A stretch of 64,000 nucleotides of DNA from Microbispora amethystogenes (GTDB lineage: Bacteria; Actinomycetota; Actinomycetes; Streptosporangiales; Streptosporangiaceae): contig NZ_BOOB01000046.1 in NCBI RefSeq assembly GCF_016863015.1, forward strand, positions 62,001 to 126,000. The letters are read 5' to 3'. Positions within the stretch are counted from its first letter, which is position 1. Every line of letters starts with the position of its first letter. The position numbers and the translations under genes were made by a program. Under the pieces are notes generated by a model. The model was not told the origin of the DNA. It saw nothing but the letters and a program-made list of their open reading frames with translations, and did not search any database. Of the stretch, positions 1-8,335 are shown in pieces.

Positions 1-237
1 GACGACGTCCTTGGGCAGGTCCTGCGCAGCGCGGATCACGATGATCGACCTGTCGCCGAACAGCGAGGGCGAGGTGAGCCCGGTCAGCTCCCCGGGCTCC
101 ACCTTGCCCCCCTGGAGGTCGTGCACCTCCGCCCCCGGGTCCTCGGCGCGGACCGCCGCCACGACGGCCCGGACCGCCCGATCGGCCAGGAACTCCTCGT
201 CGCCGACGACCAGGGTCACGGGTGCTGCGTTCGCCAT
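1..237 (-). CDS. holA: DNA polymerase III subunit delta, N-terminal part (cut by window edge)
   Basis: Only the first 79 codons are inside the window. The delta subunit is the clamp-loader component that opens the beta sliding clamp at the replication fork. The visible N-terminus reads MANAAPVTLVVGDEEFL, and a later stretch reads LTSPSLFGDRSIIVIR; together they match the start of the HolA delta N-terminal domain. The ATG at 235-237 is preferred; an in-frame ATG at 247-249 is a possible alternative. holA downstream of comEC is the usual actinobacterial arrangement; here two small genes lie between them. The family call is firm, the rest of the gene cannot be judged. Confidence 0.85.
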   Translation of the reverse strand, partial: MANAAPVTLVVGDEEFLADRAVRAVVAAVRAEDPGAEVHDLQGGKVEPGELTGLTSPSLFGDRSIIVIRAAQDLPKDVV

Positions 238-423
238 GGCACGCAGCATGCCACGCCGGCCGGGCGGCGGCACACCCGGCGCCCGGCGCGTCCGTCCCGG
301 CATCGGCCGTCCGGCTCACGCCCGGCGGGACCGAACCGGACGGCCTGATGACGAGTGGCCCCGCCCCCAGCCCCGGCCCTGGCGGAACGCTCCCCCGGTC
401 GTCGACGTCGCCGTCGGCGCGGC

Positions 424-708
424 TCAGCCCCGGGTGGCCGCGGCGCGGCTCCGCGCCGGCGTCTGGGTGGCCGGCGTCTGGGTGGCGGTCTCCCTCGCCT
501 TCTCCCGCTCCTCCATCTCCTGCGTGCGGCGAGCTGTCCTGGAGAGGTCCTCCAGCTCGTGCGCGGTCTCCTGGAACTCCTGCGCGGCCTCCCTGGTCAT
601 CCTGCTGACGAGCCTGCGGCCGCGAAGAGCCATGTCCTCGTAGACCTCGTTGGCTTTGGCGATTGCGTAGGGGCCCACGCCGGCGAGGGCGCAGAATGGC
701 TTGGACAT
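424..708 (-). CDS. small hypothetical helical protein
   Basis: A 94-residue protein I do not recognise. The ATG at 706-708 follows an AGAGGATCACG ribosome-binding site, so it is preferred over an in-frame ATG nine codons upstream. The N-terminus (MSKPFCALAGVGPYAIAKAN) is hydrophobic but too short and interrupted for a clear signal peptide. Residues 20-75 are rich in Arg, Glu and Gln and look like one long amphipathic helix. The tail contains a TQTPATQTPA repeat and basic residues. It lies between comEC and holA on the same strand and could be co-transcribed with holA. A structural or membrane-associated role is possible but unsupported. Confidence 0.55.
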   Translation of the reverse strand: MSKPFCALAGVGPYAIAKANEVYEDMALRGRRLVSRMTREAAQEFQETAHELEDLSRTARRTQEMEEREKARETATQTPATQTPARSRAAATRG

Positions 709-1073
709 CGTGATCCTCTTGACCGGTGTCGTCACTTGGTCACTCTCCGTTAAGGTCGCTCTGGCGAGGCTGCTCGGTTCCGTCTGTTCTGGTCAGGGGA
801 GGAACGGCACGTCCGCGTCGGCAGGCGGGACGGGCCGGCGCTCTCCGGGTTCCGCCGGGGTCGTGCCTGGAGTGCGCGCCCGCTCCCCGACAGGCGAGCG
901 CACACCGGCACCATCCCCGCACTCGCCCCAAGGACACCGGGCAGGAAAGCAAGCGCGGATCAAAGAGCGGCCCCGCGAGTCCCGCCACGCTCACCCCACG
1001 GAACCCGAAGCACGTCACAGCGATCCACGAAACTCGGCACGGTTCAAGGATTCGAAGTCGTGAGCCGTACCGG
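709..1073. other. intergenic region, nothing recognised
   Basis: 365 bases between two minus-strand genes. I see no convincing reading frame with a ribosome-binding site, no tRNA cloverleaf and no strong terminator hairpin. It presumably holds the promoter of the small gene ending at 424. Confidence 0.4.
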
Positions 1074-1676
1074 CTAATCCCAGACGGTCACCGTTGCCGA
1101 GACTTGTTTATCGTCCAGTTCGTCGATGCTCAGGAGGGCGTACCGGCCCTGGTCGGTGAGCACGCAGGACGCATAGCCTCGGGCCACCCACGGTTCCGTG
1201 ACCAGCGGCGCGGTATAGAGCGTGGTCGCGCAATCCTCGTAGCTGTGAATAGGGGCTGCCTGCAATGGCGCGATGCTGGGTTGATCCTGGCGAGCCACGA
1301 TCGTCTTCATCTCGGGCCTGGGCTGGTATCCGACATCGTGGCCTCTCCAGCCGTTCGGGGTTCCGTTCCAGTCGGGTGCTTGGGAGTCAAGGTCATAGCC
1401 CCACCACCTCTTGAGCACGAGCCGCCCTTGACGTCGTACGACGTGTGCCACCCCTCCCGAGGGAGAGGCAGGCGGGGATGTCTGGAACGGCGCGTGAGTG
1501 GCCGACTCCGCGACCGACGAGGAGTCCTGATGTGACCAGACCTGCTGGATCAACGCGACCACGATGGTGCCCAGGACCGTTACCAGAGCGACCACGATGG
1601 CGCTCCTCGACTGTGCCGATATCTGCCGCGTCTCCTTGTCGTCCGCGGACCTCTGCCGTCGAGCCCGTCCTGCCAT
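1074..1676 (-). CDS. single-pass membrane protein with extracellular C-terminal domain, unknown function
   Basis: A 200-residue protein. The ATG at 1674-1676 follows GAGGGAGACG, a good ribosome-binding site. Residues 1-24 are basic and polar (cytoplasmic), residues about 26-47 form one membrane segment (AIVVALVTVLGTIVVALI), then a Ser/Pro-rich linker leads to an outside domain of about 120 residues. That domain has two cysteines (YEDCATTLY and YASCVLTDQG) that could form a disulfide. GC content is visibly lower than in neighbouring genes, which with its position between comEC and holA suggests a later insertion. A 14-bp palindrome lies 46 bases upstream of the start. No family recognised. Confidence 0.6.
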   Translation of the reverse strand: MAGRARRQRSADDKETRQISAQSRSAIVVALVTVLGTIVVALIQQVWSHQDSSSVAESATHAPFQTSPPASPSGGVAHVVRRQGRLVLKRWWGYDLDSQAPDWNGTPNGWRGHDVGYQPRPEMKTIVARQDQPSIAPLQAAPIHSYEDCATTLYTAPLVTEPWVARGYASCVLTDQGRYALLSIDELDDKQVSATVTVWD

Positions 1677-1721
1677 CGTCTCCCTCGCAAAGTCTCCCGC
1701 CTACATGATCGACCCGCATGT

Positions 1722-1735
1722 CCTGGACGTCCAGG
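1722..1735. promoter_or_regulatory. 14-bp perfect palindrome upstream of the membrane-protein gene
   Basis: CCTGGACGTCCAGG is its own reverse complement. It lies 46 bases upstream of the start at 1676, in the likely promoter zone, so a repressor operator is plausible. No bound protein can be named from sequence. Confidence 0.35.
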
Positions 1736-1964
1736 GCACAACTCAGGTTGACGAGGGACAAGCTCAGGGCAGCCTCCGGGGACTCCCGGCCATGCCCGGA
1801 GAACGAGTTCGACCACCTATGTGCCCTTGGCGGGCAGGGTGACGACGAGGCCCGGTCGCGCCGTTCCTCGATCCCCCACCGCGCGGTTCCCAACGCTACG
1901 CAAAAGCGGCCTCGCAGGTCCCTCCGCCCTCAGCCGCTGGTCGTGGGCCTCTGGCTGTGCTCGG

Positions 1965-4484
1965 TCATCTGCCGCGTACGACCACGGCGAAATGGCCGTG
2001 GGCGGCGACGACGGCGATGTCTCCGGACAGGTCCGTGCGGTAGGGCCGCATGCCGAGCCCGCGCAGGCGGCGGAGCGTCACCTGGGCGGGGTGTCCGTAG
2101 TCGTTGACCGCGCCGACGCTGACGAGGGCCACCCGGGCCCCCGTGGCGGCGAGGAACGCCGGCGCCTGTCTGGATGAACCATGATGGGGAACCTTCAACA
2201 CGTCCACCCGGGGGACGCCGTCACGCAGCAGGGCCTCCTGTGCCTCCGTCTCCAGATCTCCGGCGAGCAGGGCCGTGCCCAGGGGCGCTCCCTGATCTTC
2301 TTGGGCACCCGATGCGCCCTCCTCCTGTGCCCCGCCTCCCCGTGCCCCGTCCGTCGCCGGGGTGACCAAGGCCCCTCGTACCGCCGAGTTGCTTTCGGTC
2401 TGCTTGACCGCGTGGGCGGTGGCCGTTCCGGGCGTGTTGGACCAGCGGACGAGCAGCACGACGCTGGCGTTGTTGGCGATCGAGCCCTCTCCGGTGCCCT
2501 GGGGCGCGGTGCCGGGCTCCGGCGCCAGAACGGTGATCTCTGTGGGCCCGAACCGCCACCGCATGCCGCGCACGGCCCGCCACTCCGGGATCCGGGCCGC
2601 TTGGAGTTGCCGGGAGACCCGGCCAGCCTCCCCTTCCGGCAACCGGCCCGGGCTGACCACCACCGCGCCGACCGACCGGCCACGCAGCACCCCCGGGAGC
2701 CCGCCGACGTGATCGAGGTGCGGATGCGTGAGGACGACGAGCGGCACCTGCCGCACGCCGAGGGCACGCAGGCAGCGGTTGGCAGGACCGGGCGCCGGTC
2801 CCGCGTCCACCACCACCGCCCGGCCCGGACCGGCGGCCAGCACCAGAGCGTCTCCCTGGCCCACGTCGCAGGCGGCGAGCAGCCATCCGGGCGGGGGCCA
2901 CGGCGAGACCACCGGCACGGCCACGAGAGCGGTGAGCAGCGCCCCCGCCGCGAGCGCGGCCGCGAAGCGCCTGCGCGCACGGCCCCGGAGGACGACCCAG
3001 CCCACCAGAGCCATGGCCGCGAGCGCGGCCAGGCCCAGGGCTCCTCCCGGCCACTCGGCGGCGGCGAAGGGAAGGTCCGCGGCCCGCTCCGCCACCGCGA
3101 TGATCCAGCCGACCGCCCATCCCGCCGGACGCACCAGCAGCCGGGCCACATCCACGCTGATCGGCGCCGTCACCGCGGCGGCGAACCCCAGCACGGTCGC
3201 CGGAGGGACGGCGGGCTCGGCGAGCAGGTTGGCCGGGATCGCGGCCAGATCGAGCCGCCCGGACATCAGCACCAGCAGCGGCGTGACCGCCGCCTGCGCC
3301 GCGACCGTCACGGCCAGCGCCTCGGCGAGCAGACGGGGCATGCGGCGCTCCAGACGGTCACGCCAGCGCGGCGCGAGGACGAGGATGCCGCCTGTGGCGA
3401 AGACCGACAGCGCGAACCCCCACTCACGGGCCAGACCGGGTTCGAACACCAGGAGCCCGAGCACGGTGGCGGACAGGGCGGCCACCCCGTCCCTCGTCCG
3501 GCCCGTGCCGAGCGCGACAGCCGCGACCATGCCCATGACGAGGGCGCGCAGCACGCTCGGCGACGGCCTGGCCACGATCGAGAAAGCGATCATCGCGATG
3601 ACCGCGACGACCGCCCGGACGGCGAGAGGCAGCCCGGCGAAGCGGCTCAGCATGAGCACCGCACCCGCGACGATCGCCAAATTGGTCCCGGATACGGCCG
3701 TTAAGTGGCTGAGGCCCGCCGTCGTCATGTCGAGGCGCACCCCCTCGTCCATGCGGGACACGTCGCCGACGACCAGGCCCGGCAGCAGGCCGCGCTGATC
3801 GTCAGGCAACACGTCGCTCGCCTCGCGCAGGCCCGCGCGCAGCACCTCGGCCGCACGCTGCACGGCGGACGGGCCGCCGATCGGCTCGGGCGGCCCGCGG
3901 ACGAGCAGCACGGCCGCGACCGGCTCGCCCGGCCGCGCCGGGCCCAGCCTTCCGCGTACCCGCACCCGCTGGCTGGGCAGCAGTGAGCGCCATCCGGCGG
4001 CGGGGCCGAGCAGCACGACGGGGACGTCCACGACGTACCACTCCCGAGTGGCCGACACGAGCAGGGCCCTCGCCCGCACCACGGCCGTGTCGCGGCGGGT
4101 CACGCCGCCCGGGTGCGGCCGGATGCGCGGGTCGTCGGTGATCTCCGCCTCCACGGAAACTGCCGCCTGACGCCGGGCCAGGTCCGGCACCGGCCCGGTC
4201 GTCACCTCGTGCACTCTGAACGCCACCACGGTCGCGGTCACCGCCACGGACGCCAGCACGGCGAGACCGGCTCTCGCGGCTGCGCCTGGCCCTCCTCCTC
4301 TCCACCGCCGCCGGGACGCCGCCGTCCGGAGGGCGACGGCCGCGACGGCGGCGGTCAGCGCCACCGCCACCCCGGCGACGACCGGGCAGGTCAGCAGCAC
4401 GAGCGCGGCGAGCCAGGAGGCCAGCGCCGGAGCCACCAGAGCCACCGGACCCGCGCCGGGACGGCGGAAGGGCTGGGCGGGCAT
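1965..4484 (-). CDS. comEC: ComEC/Rec2-type DNA-uptake channel with metallo-beta-lactamase domain
   Basis: An 839-residue polytopic membrane protein, the inner-membrane channel for single-stranded DNA uptake. Residues 1-100 hold the first membrane segments and 105-200 the extracytoplasmic OB-like domain. The Competence core (about 215-525) contains GLSHLTAVSGTNLAIVAG. The C-terminal metallo-beta-lactamase domain (535-839) has HPHLDH at 587-592, DVGQGD at 540-545 and HHGSS at 767-771. Residues about 684-735 are a low-complexity Gly/Ala/Glu insert within that domain. Codon 261 is a rare TTA. Its start shares one base with the comEA stop (TGATG), so the two are translationally coupled. Whether this actinomycete is naturally competent cannot be inferred. 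Confidence 0.93.
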   Translation of the reverse strand: MPAQPFRRPGAGPVALVAPALASWLAALVLLTCPVVAGVAVALTAAVAAVALRTAASRRRWRGGGPGAAARAGLAVLASVAVTATVVAFRVHEVTTGPVPDLARRQAAVSVEAEITDDPRIRPHPGGVTRRDTAVVRARALLVSATREWYVVDVPVVLLGPAAGWRSLLPSQRVRVRGRLGPARPGEPVAAVLLVRGPPEPIGGPSAVQRAAEVLRAGLREASDVLPDDQRGLLPGLVVGDVSRMDEGVRLDMTTAGLSHLTAVSGTNLAIVAGAVLMLSRFAGLPLAVRAVVAVIAMIAFSIVARPSPSVLRALVMGMVAAVALGTGRTRDGVAALSATVLGLLVFEPGLAREWGFALSVFATGGILVLAPRWRDRLERRMPRLLAEALAVTVAAQAAVTPLLVLMSGRLDLAAIPANLLAEPAVPPATVLGFAAAVTAPISVDVARLLVRPAGWAVGWIIAVAERAADLPFAAAEWPGGALGLAALAAMALVGWVVLRGRARRRFAAALAAGALLTALVAVPVVSPWPPPGWLLAACDVGQGDALVLAAGPGRAVVVDAGPAPGPANRCLRALGVRQVPLVVLTHPHLDHVGGLPGVLRGRSVGAVVVSPGRLPEGEAGRVSRQLQAARIPEWRAVRGMRWRFGPTEITVLAPEPGTAPQGTGEGSIANNASVVLLVRWSNTPGTATAHAVKQTESNSAVRGALVTPATDGARGGGAQEEGASGAQEDQGAPLGTALLAGDLETEAQEALLRDGVPRVDVLKVPHHGSSRQAPAFLAATGARVALVSVGAVNDYGHPAQVTLRRLRGLGMRPYRTDLSGDIAVVAAHGHFAVVVRGR

Positions 4485-5548
4485 CAGACCGTGACCTTGT
4501 CGCGGAGTTCGGCGAACTTCCTCTCCCCGATGCCGGGGACGTCCTTCAACTGGTCGACGCTCTGGAAGCCCCCGCGGGCGTCGCGGTAGTCGACGATGCG
4601 TTGCGCGATCACACCCCCGACCCCGGGCAGCGCGTCGAGTTGCGCGGCGGTGGCGGTGTTGAGGTTGACGACTGCGCCTCCCGGCGTCCCCGCCCCTCCC
4701 GGCGGCGCGTCCGGACCGGCCGCCTCGGCGGACTGGGCCGGGCTCCCCACGGTGATCTGCTCGCCGTCCACCACGTGCCGGGCGAGGTTGACGCCGCCCG
4801 GACTCGCTCCCTTGCGGACGCCTCCCGCCGCCTCGATCGCGTCCGCCACCCGCGCGCCCGGCGGCAGGACGAACACCCCTGGCCTGCGGACCTTGCCGGT
4901 CACGTAGACCACGACCCGCGCCGCCGGCCCAGAGGACGGACCGCCGAATCCGCCCGCCCCCGGCGTGTAGGCGGTCGCGCCCGGCCCTCCGGTCCGCACC
5001 GAGTCCTGGTCCCGATCCGGACCCAGGCCCGGACTCGTGCCCGGACCTCGGCCCGCTGCCGGGTTCGGAGGCGCTGCTGGACGCGCACCTGGGTCAAGTT
5101 CCAGCTTGGCGGCGGCCGGGAGCGGGGGTGCGACGGGTTCGGCCACCGCCCGTGACCGCCACACGACCACCCCGGTGACGACGGCGGCGAGCAGGCCGGC
5201 GGCCACCAGCACCCGCAGACCCGGCACCCCCGGATCCATCCGCGCGAGAGCCCGGCCCAGCGACGCCCGCTCCAGCACGGGTTGCGCGTACGGCTCGCCG
5301 TCCTCCTCTTCCGGCGGCGGGACCGTCCCTCGGTGATCGCGGTCATCACGATCGCGGGCCTCCCCCGCCGGATGAGGGGCGCCGAACGACGGCGGCGGGC
5401 CGGGCGGGGACGGCACCGATCGCAGGCGTGCGGACGGCGGGACCGGGTCCGCCGGTCGCAGCAGCCCGCGCAGACGGGACTCACCGACGGCGACGTCGCG
5501 TGCGGTTCCGCGAAACTCCTTGCTCAGCACGCCATGGACGGTAGACAC
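4484..5548 (-). CDS. comEA: ComEA-type DNA-binding protein (SLBB plus helix-hairpin-helix)
   Basis: DNA receptor that hands double-stranded DNA to ComEC. Numbered from the GTG at 5546-5548 (354 residues): a charged cytoplasmic N-terminus (1-110), one membrane segment (about 113-130), a Pro/Gly/Asp-rich linker, an SLBB domain (about 212-270, GKVRRPGVFVLPPG) and a tandem helix-hairpin-helix domain (about 293-354, VNLNTATAAQLDALPGVG and DVPGIGERK). The frame stays open to an ATG at 5659, so the start is uncertain; no strong ribosome-binding site separates the candidates. It directly precedes and overlaps comEC. The N-terminal cytoplasmic part is longer than in Bacillus ComEA but ordinary for actinobacteria. 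Confidence 0.88.
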   Translation of the reverse strand: MSTVHGVLSKEFRGTARDVAVGESRLRGLLRPADPVPPSARLRSVPSPPGPPPSFGAPHPAGEARDRDDRDHRGTVPPPEEEDGEPYAQPVLERASLGRALARMDPGVPGLRVLVAAGLLAAVVTGVVVWRSRAVAEPVAPPLPAAAKLELDPGARPAAPPNPAAGRGPGTSPGLGPDRDQDSVRTGGPGATAYTPGAGGFGGPSSGPAARVVVYVTGKVRRPGVFVLPPGARVADAIEAAGGVRKGASPGGVNLARHVVDGEQITVGSPAQSAEAAGPDAPPGGAGTPGGAVVNLNTATAAQLDALPGVGGVIAQRIVDYRDARGGFQSVDQLKDVPGIGERKFAELRDKVTV

Positions 5549-5705
5549 GCGGCGTACGCCCGGCGGCTCCCGAACTCGGTTCTGTGGACAACTATCGGGC
5601 CTGCCGCTCCCCCGCCCGCGCGACGCCGCCGTAAGCCCGGAAAGCCGCGCGCCGGACACGCACCGCCTGCGGCACGAGAAAGCTCGGCCGCGTGTCCGGC
5701 GTGGA

Positions 5706-6560
5706 TCAGTCCGCGGCGCCGGGGGTGATGGTGACGCCGAGCACTCCGGGCCCGGTGTGGGCGCCGAGGACCGGCCCGATCTCGACCACCCACATCCGTA
5801 CGAGCCGGGGCAGCCGGGCCGTCAGGCCCTTCATGAGCGCCTCGGCCCGCTCGGCCGCCATCAGGTGCTGCACCGCGACGTCGACCGGCCGTTCGCCGGC
5901 CTCCTCCACCACCAGGTCCTCCAGGCGGGCGAGGGCGCGGCTCGCGGTGCGGACCTTCTCCAGCACGGTGATCTCGCCGTCGGCCAGACGCAGCAGCGGC
6001 TTGATCGACAACGCCGAGCCCAGCAGGTTGGCCACGCGGCCGATACGTCCGCCGCGACGGAGATATTCGAGCGTGTCGACGTAGAAGACCGTGTCGGAGG
6101 CGGCGGCTGTGCGGCTCGCCACCGCGGCCACCTCGGCGGCCGGGGCTCCGGCTCCGGCCGCCCGCGCGGCGGCGAGAACCGCCAACCCCAGTCCCATCGC
6201 GATCGACCGGCTGTCGACCACCTGGACCGGTACGGGCGCCTCACGGGCGGCGAGGCGTGCGGAGTCGACGGTGCCGGACAGCGCGCCGGACAGGTGGACG
6301 GAGACGATCTCGGTGGCGCCACCTGCGGCCGCCCGCTCGTACGCCTCGGCGAACCGCTCGGGGGACGGGCGGGAGGTGACGATCGGCGAGCGGCCCTGCA
6401 GTGCGTGGGTGAGGAGCCCGGCATCGAACGGCGTCACGTCGTCGATCTCGTGACCCCCGAGGATCACCTGGACCGGTACGACGGTCACGTTCCATCTGCC
6501 GGTCGCCTCGGCGCCGAGATACGCCGTGGAGTCGGTGACGACCGCGACGGATGGTGACAT
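5706..6560 (-). CDS. DegV family fatty-acid-binding protein
   Basis: A 284-residue cytoplasmic protein of the DegV/FakB family, which holds a fatty acid and can present it to a fatty-acid kinase. The N-terminal domain begins SVAVVTDSTAYLG, the family signature with an Asp-Ser pair, followed by VVPVQVILGG and the ligand-pocket loop TSRPSPERF. The Ser/Gly loop VHLSGALSGT near residue 90 is the fatty-acid carboxylate site in known structures. The end of the sequence (WVVEIGPVLGAHTGPGVLGV) is also characteristic. A degV gene just upstream of comEA-comEC is common in actinobacteria. No fakA-type kinase is present in the window. Confidence 0.9.
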   Translation of the reverse strand: MSPSVAVVTDSTAYLGAEATGRWNVTVVPVQVILGGHEIDDVTPFDAGLLTHALQGRSPIVTSRPSPERFAEAYERAAAGGATEIVSVHLSGALSGTVDSARLAAREAPVPVQVVDSRSIAMGLGLAVLAAARAAGAGAPAAEVAAVASRTAAASDTVFYVDTLEYLRRGGRIGRVANLLGSALSIKPLLRLADGEITVLEKVRTASRALARLEDLVVEEAGERPVDVAVQHLMAAERAEALMKGLTARLPRLVRMWVVEIGPVLGAHTGPGVLGVTITPGAAD

Positions 6561-6588
6561 ATCGCGAGATTACCCGGCGATGATCGCC

Positions 6589-6624
6589 TGGGAACCCGCC
6601 CGGGAACCCGTGCGTGAACCGCGC
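6589..6624. repeat. degenerate 12-bp tandem repeat between hutI and degV
   Basis: Three adjacent 12-base units (6589-6600, 6601-6612, 6613-6624) share a GGGAACCCG core, with decay in the third. They lie 11 bases beyond the hutI stop on the minus strand and belong to the class of gene-end duplications seen elsewhere in the window. Confidence 0.5.
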
Positions 6625-6634
6625 CGCACCGGCC

Positions 6635-7843
6635 TCACTGGACGGGGACGCCGCCCCGCCAGACGCGCCGCGGCTTGAGACCGAACGACCAGGCGAAGGC
6701 GCCCTCGTGATCGGCGTCCCACTGCACGATGTCGGCGAGGCGGCCGGGAGCGAGGATGCCGCGGTCCGGCGCGCCGAGGACCTGGGCGCCGCCCAGCGTG
6801 GCCGCCCGCAGAGCGTCGCCGACGCTCATCCCGAACGCCGCCACGGCCAGGCTGATCACCAGGGACATGGAGGTGATGCCGCAGTGGCCGGGATTGTGGT
6901 CGCTGCCGAGGGCCACGGACACGCCCTGGGCCAGCATCCGGCGCACCGGCGGGAGATGCCCCACCTGGAGCGCCGCGCCCGGGCACACGACCGCGGGCAC
7001 GCCGTACCTCGCCATGAGGGCGATGTCCTCGTCGGAGGCGTGGTGGAGCAGGTCGGCGGAGGCGCAGCCCATCTCGGCGGCGAGCTGGACGGCGCCGCGG
7101 CGGTTGTACGCGCCGGCGTGGACGCGCGGCAGGAGCCCGACGTTGCGGCCGGAGGCCAGCACCCAGCGGGCCTCCTCGGCGGTGAAGTGGCCGTCGTCGC
7201 AGTAGACGTCGACGCTGTCGGCCCCGGCTCCGGCGGCGTCCGCGCACCAGGAGGCGACCGCCTCGACGTAGTCGCGCTGGCGTCCGAAGTATTCCGGCGG
7301 CACCACGTGGGCGGCCAGGAACGTGACGTGGACCCGCGGCATCATCGGCTCTTTTTCGAGCTCGCGCAGGAGCCGCACGTCGGCGAGCTCGCCGTCACGG
7401 GTCAGGTGATAGCCGGTCTTGGCCTCGACGGTCGTGGTGCCGCTGAGCAGCCACTCGCGCAGCCGCTCCCGCACGCCGTTGCACAGGGTCCAGGGGTCGG
7501 TGCCGCGGGTCACGGTGACGGTGGAGCCGATGCCGCCGCCCGCCGCCGCGATGGCCGAGGAGCTGGAGCCGCCGGAGCGCATCGCCATCTCGGCGTAACG
7601 GTTGCCGGCGTAGACAGGATGGGTGTGCGCGTCGATGAGGCCGGGCGTGACGAGCGCTCCGCCGAGGTTCTCCACGTGGTCGACGTCGACGATGTCGTCG
7701 ACGACCCCCGGGACGCTCTGCGGGAGGTCGGCGGCGCGGCCCACCCAGGCGATGCGGTCGTTGTGCACCAGGATCGCGGCGTTGCTGCACACATCGTGCC
7801 CGGTCCACAGCCGGCCGATGTTGGTGAGAAGGCGAACGGTCAT
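6635..7843 (-). CDS. hutI: imidazolonepropionase
   Basis: A 402-residue metal-dependent amidohydrolase that opens 4-imidazolone-5-propionate to N-formimidoyl-glutamate in histidine degradation. The metal-binding HTH of DAHTHPVYAGNR lies at residues 73-75, and the family motifs TVEAKTGYHL, LLPRVHAGAYN, LLHHASDEDI and GSDHNPGHC follow in order. The start overlaps by ATGA the stop of a 30-codon upstream frame with its own strong ribosome-binding site (7840-7932), so its translation may be coupled. No other hut gene is present in the window, so its partners must be elsewhere. The family call is firm. Confidence 0.92.
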   Translation of the reverse strand: MTVRLLTNIGRLWTGHDVCSNAAILVHNDRIAWVGRAADLPQSVPGVVDDIVDVDHVENLGGALVTPGLIDAHTHPVYAGNRYAEMAMRSGGSSSSAIAAAGGGIGSTVTVTRGTDPWTLCNGVRERLREWLLSGTTTVEAKTGYHLTRDGELADVRLLRELEKEPMMPRVHVTFLAAHVVPPEYFGRQRDYVEAVASWCADAAGAGADSVDVYCDDGHFTAEEARWVLASGRNVGLLPRVHAGAYNRRGAVQLAAEMGCASADLLHHASDEDIALMARYGVPAVVCPGAALQVGHLPPVRRMLAQGVSVALGSDHNPGHCGITSMSLVISLAVAAFGMSVGDALRAATLGGAQVLGAPDRGILAPGRLADIVQWDADHEGAFAWSFGLKPRRVWRGGVPVQ

Positions 7844-7932
7844 CCGACCACCCGCCGGTCACCCCTGGACGTCGAGCGGCCCCAGCCGGTGGGCTCCGGG
7901 CCCGCCGTGTCCGCTTCGTATTCGGACGCCAT
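7840..7932 (-). CDS. possible 30-residue leader peptide translationally coupled to hutI
   Basis: An ATG at 7930-7932 preceded by GTCAGGAGACCCCCA (GGAG, eight bases before the ATG) opens a 30-codon frame. It begins MASEYEADTAGPEPTGWGRS, and its TGA overlaps the hutI ATG as ATGA. This ribosome-binding site is much better than anything directly before the hutI ATG. It could be a leader that couples hutI translation, or the remnant of an upstream hut gene. There is no histidine run, so classical His attenuation is not supported. Confidence 0.45.
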   Translation of the reverse strand: MASEYEADTAGPEPTGWGRSTSRGDRRVVG

Positions 7933-8335
7933 TGGGGGTCTCCTGACCTCATCGCGCACGGGGTTGTTGTGCGATGACACTACCGCCGGGGTGTCGAACC
8001 CGGGCGATTCAGTTCAGTTACGTTATTTCACGGGTGGGTTCGATGTACAGGGTTAACGACAAGAACCCACGTCAGCCTCGCGAGCACCGAGACATACCAG
8101 AAGTTTCACGCGCCGCAGTGAGGTTCGGATGCCCGGCTCCGACCTGCTTGTCCACGAGCGCCTGCGGATGGGTGACCACGCTGCCTGGAGACATATTCCA
8201 CCCGTACCATAAGGTCCCATTGGGCTTTCCTTATCGTACCAAGGGCATGCCTTGACGGGCCACCGACACGCCGGAGGCGGCCCGTCAGGAAATGGCGCGG
8301 ATCAGGCGGTCCGGATCTGGGCGATCCGGACCGGA
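7933..8335. promoter_or_regulatory. hutI upstream region with two inverted repeats
   Basis: A 403-base intergenic stretch, relatively AT-rich for the window, between hflX and the hutI leader. It holds TCGAACCC (7994-8001) facing GGGTTCGA (8036-8043), a perfect 8-bp inverted repeat with a 34-base spacer. It also holds an 11-bp inverted repeat with one mismatch (GTACCATAAGG at 8204-8214 facing CCTTATCGTAC at 8229-8239). Either could be an operator for the minus-strand hutI promoter; the second, nearer the hflX end, could instead be an hflX terminator. I see no gene here. Confidence 0.4.

Noticed and set aside
1393-1893. Alternative minus-strand frame overlapping the small membrane protein
   Set aside because: No ribosome-binding site, mixed composition and no membrane or domain pattern, in contrast to the 1074-1676 frame.
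6635-7843. Complete histidine-utilisation operon
   Set aside because: Only hutI is present; neighbours are degV, a possible leader and hflX, with no hutU, hutH, hutG or hutF.
5520-8056. Long plus-strand open frames opposite degV and hutI
   Set aside because: They mirror the codon structure of the minus-strand genes, are Arg/Gly/Pro/His-rich without family motifs and lack ribosome-binding sites. They are by-products of very high GC at third codon positions.
7990-8060. GGTTCGA-like motifs suggesting a tRNA T-arm
   Set aside because: No acceptor stem, D-arm or anticodon arm can be paired on either strand; the motifs make an inverted repeat instead.
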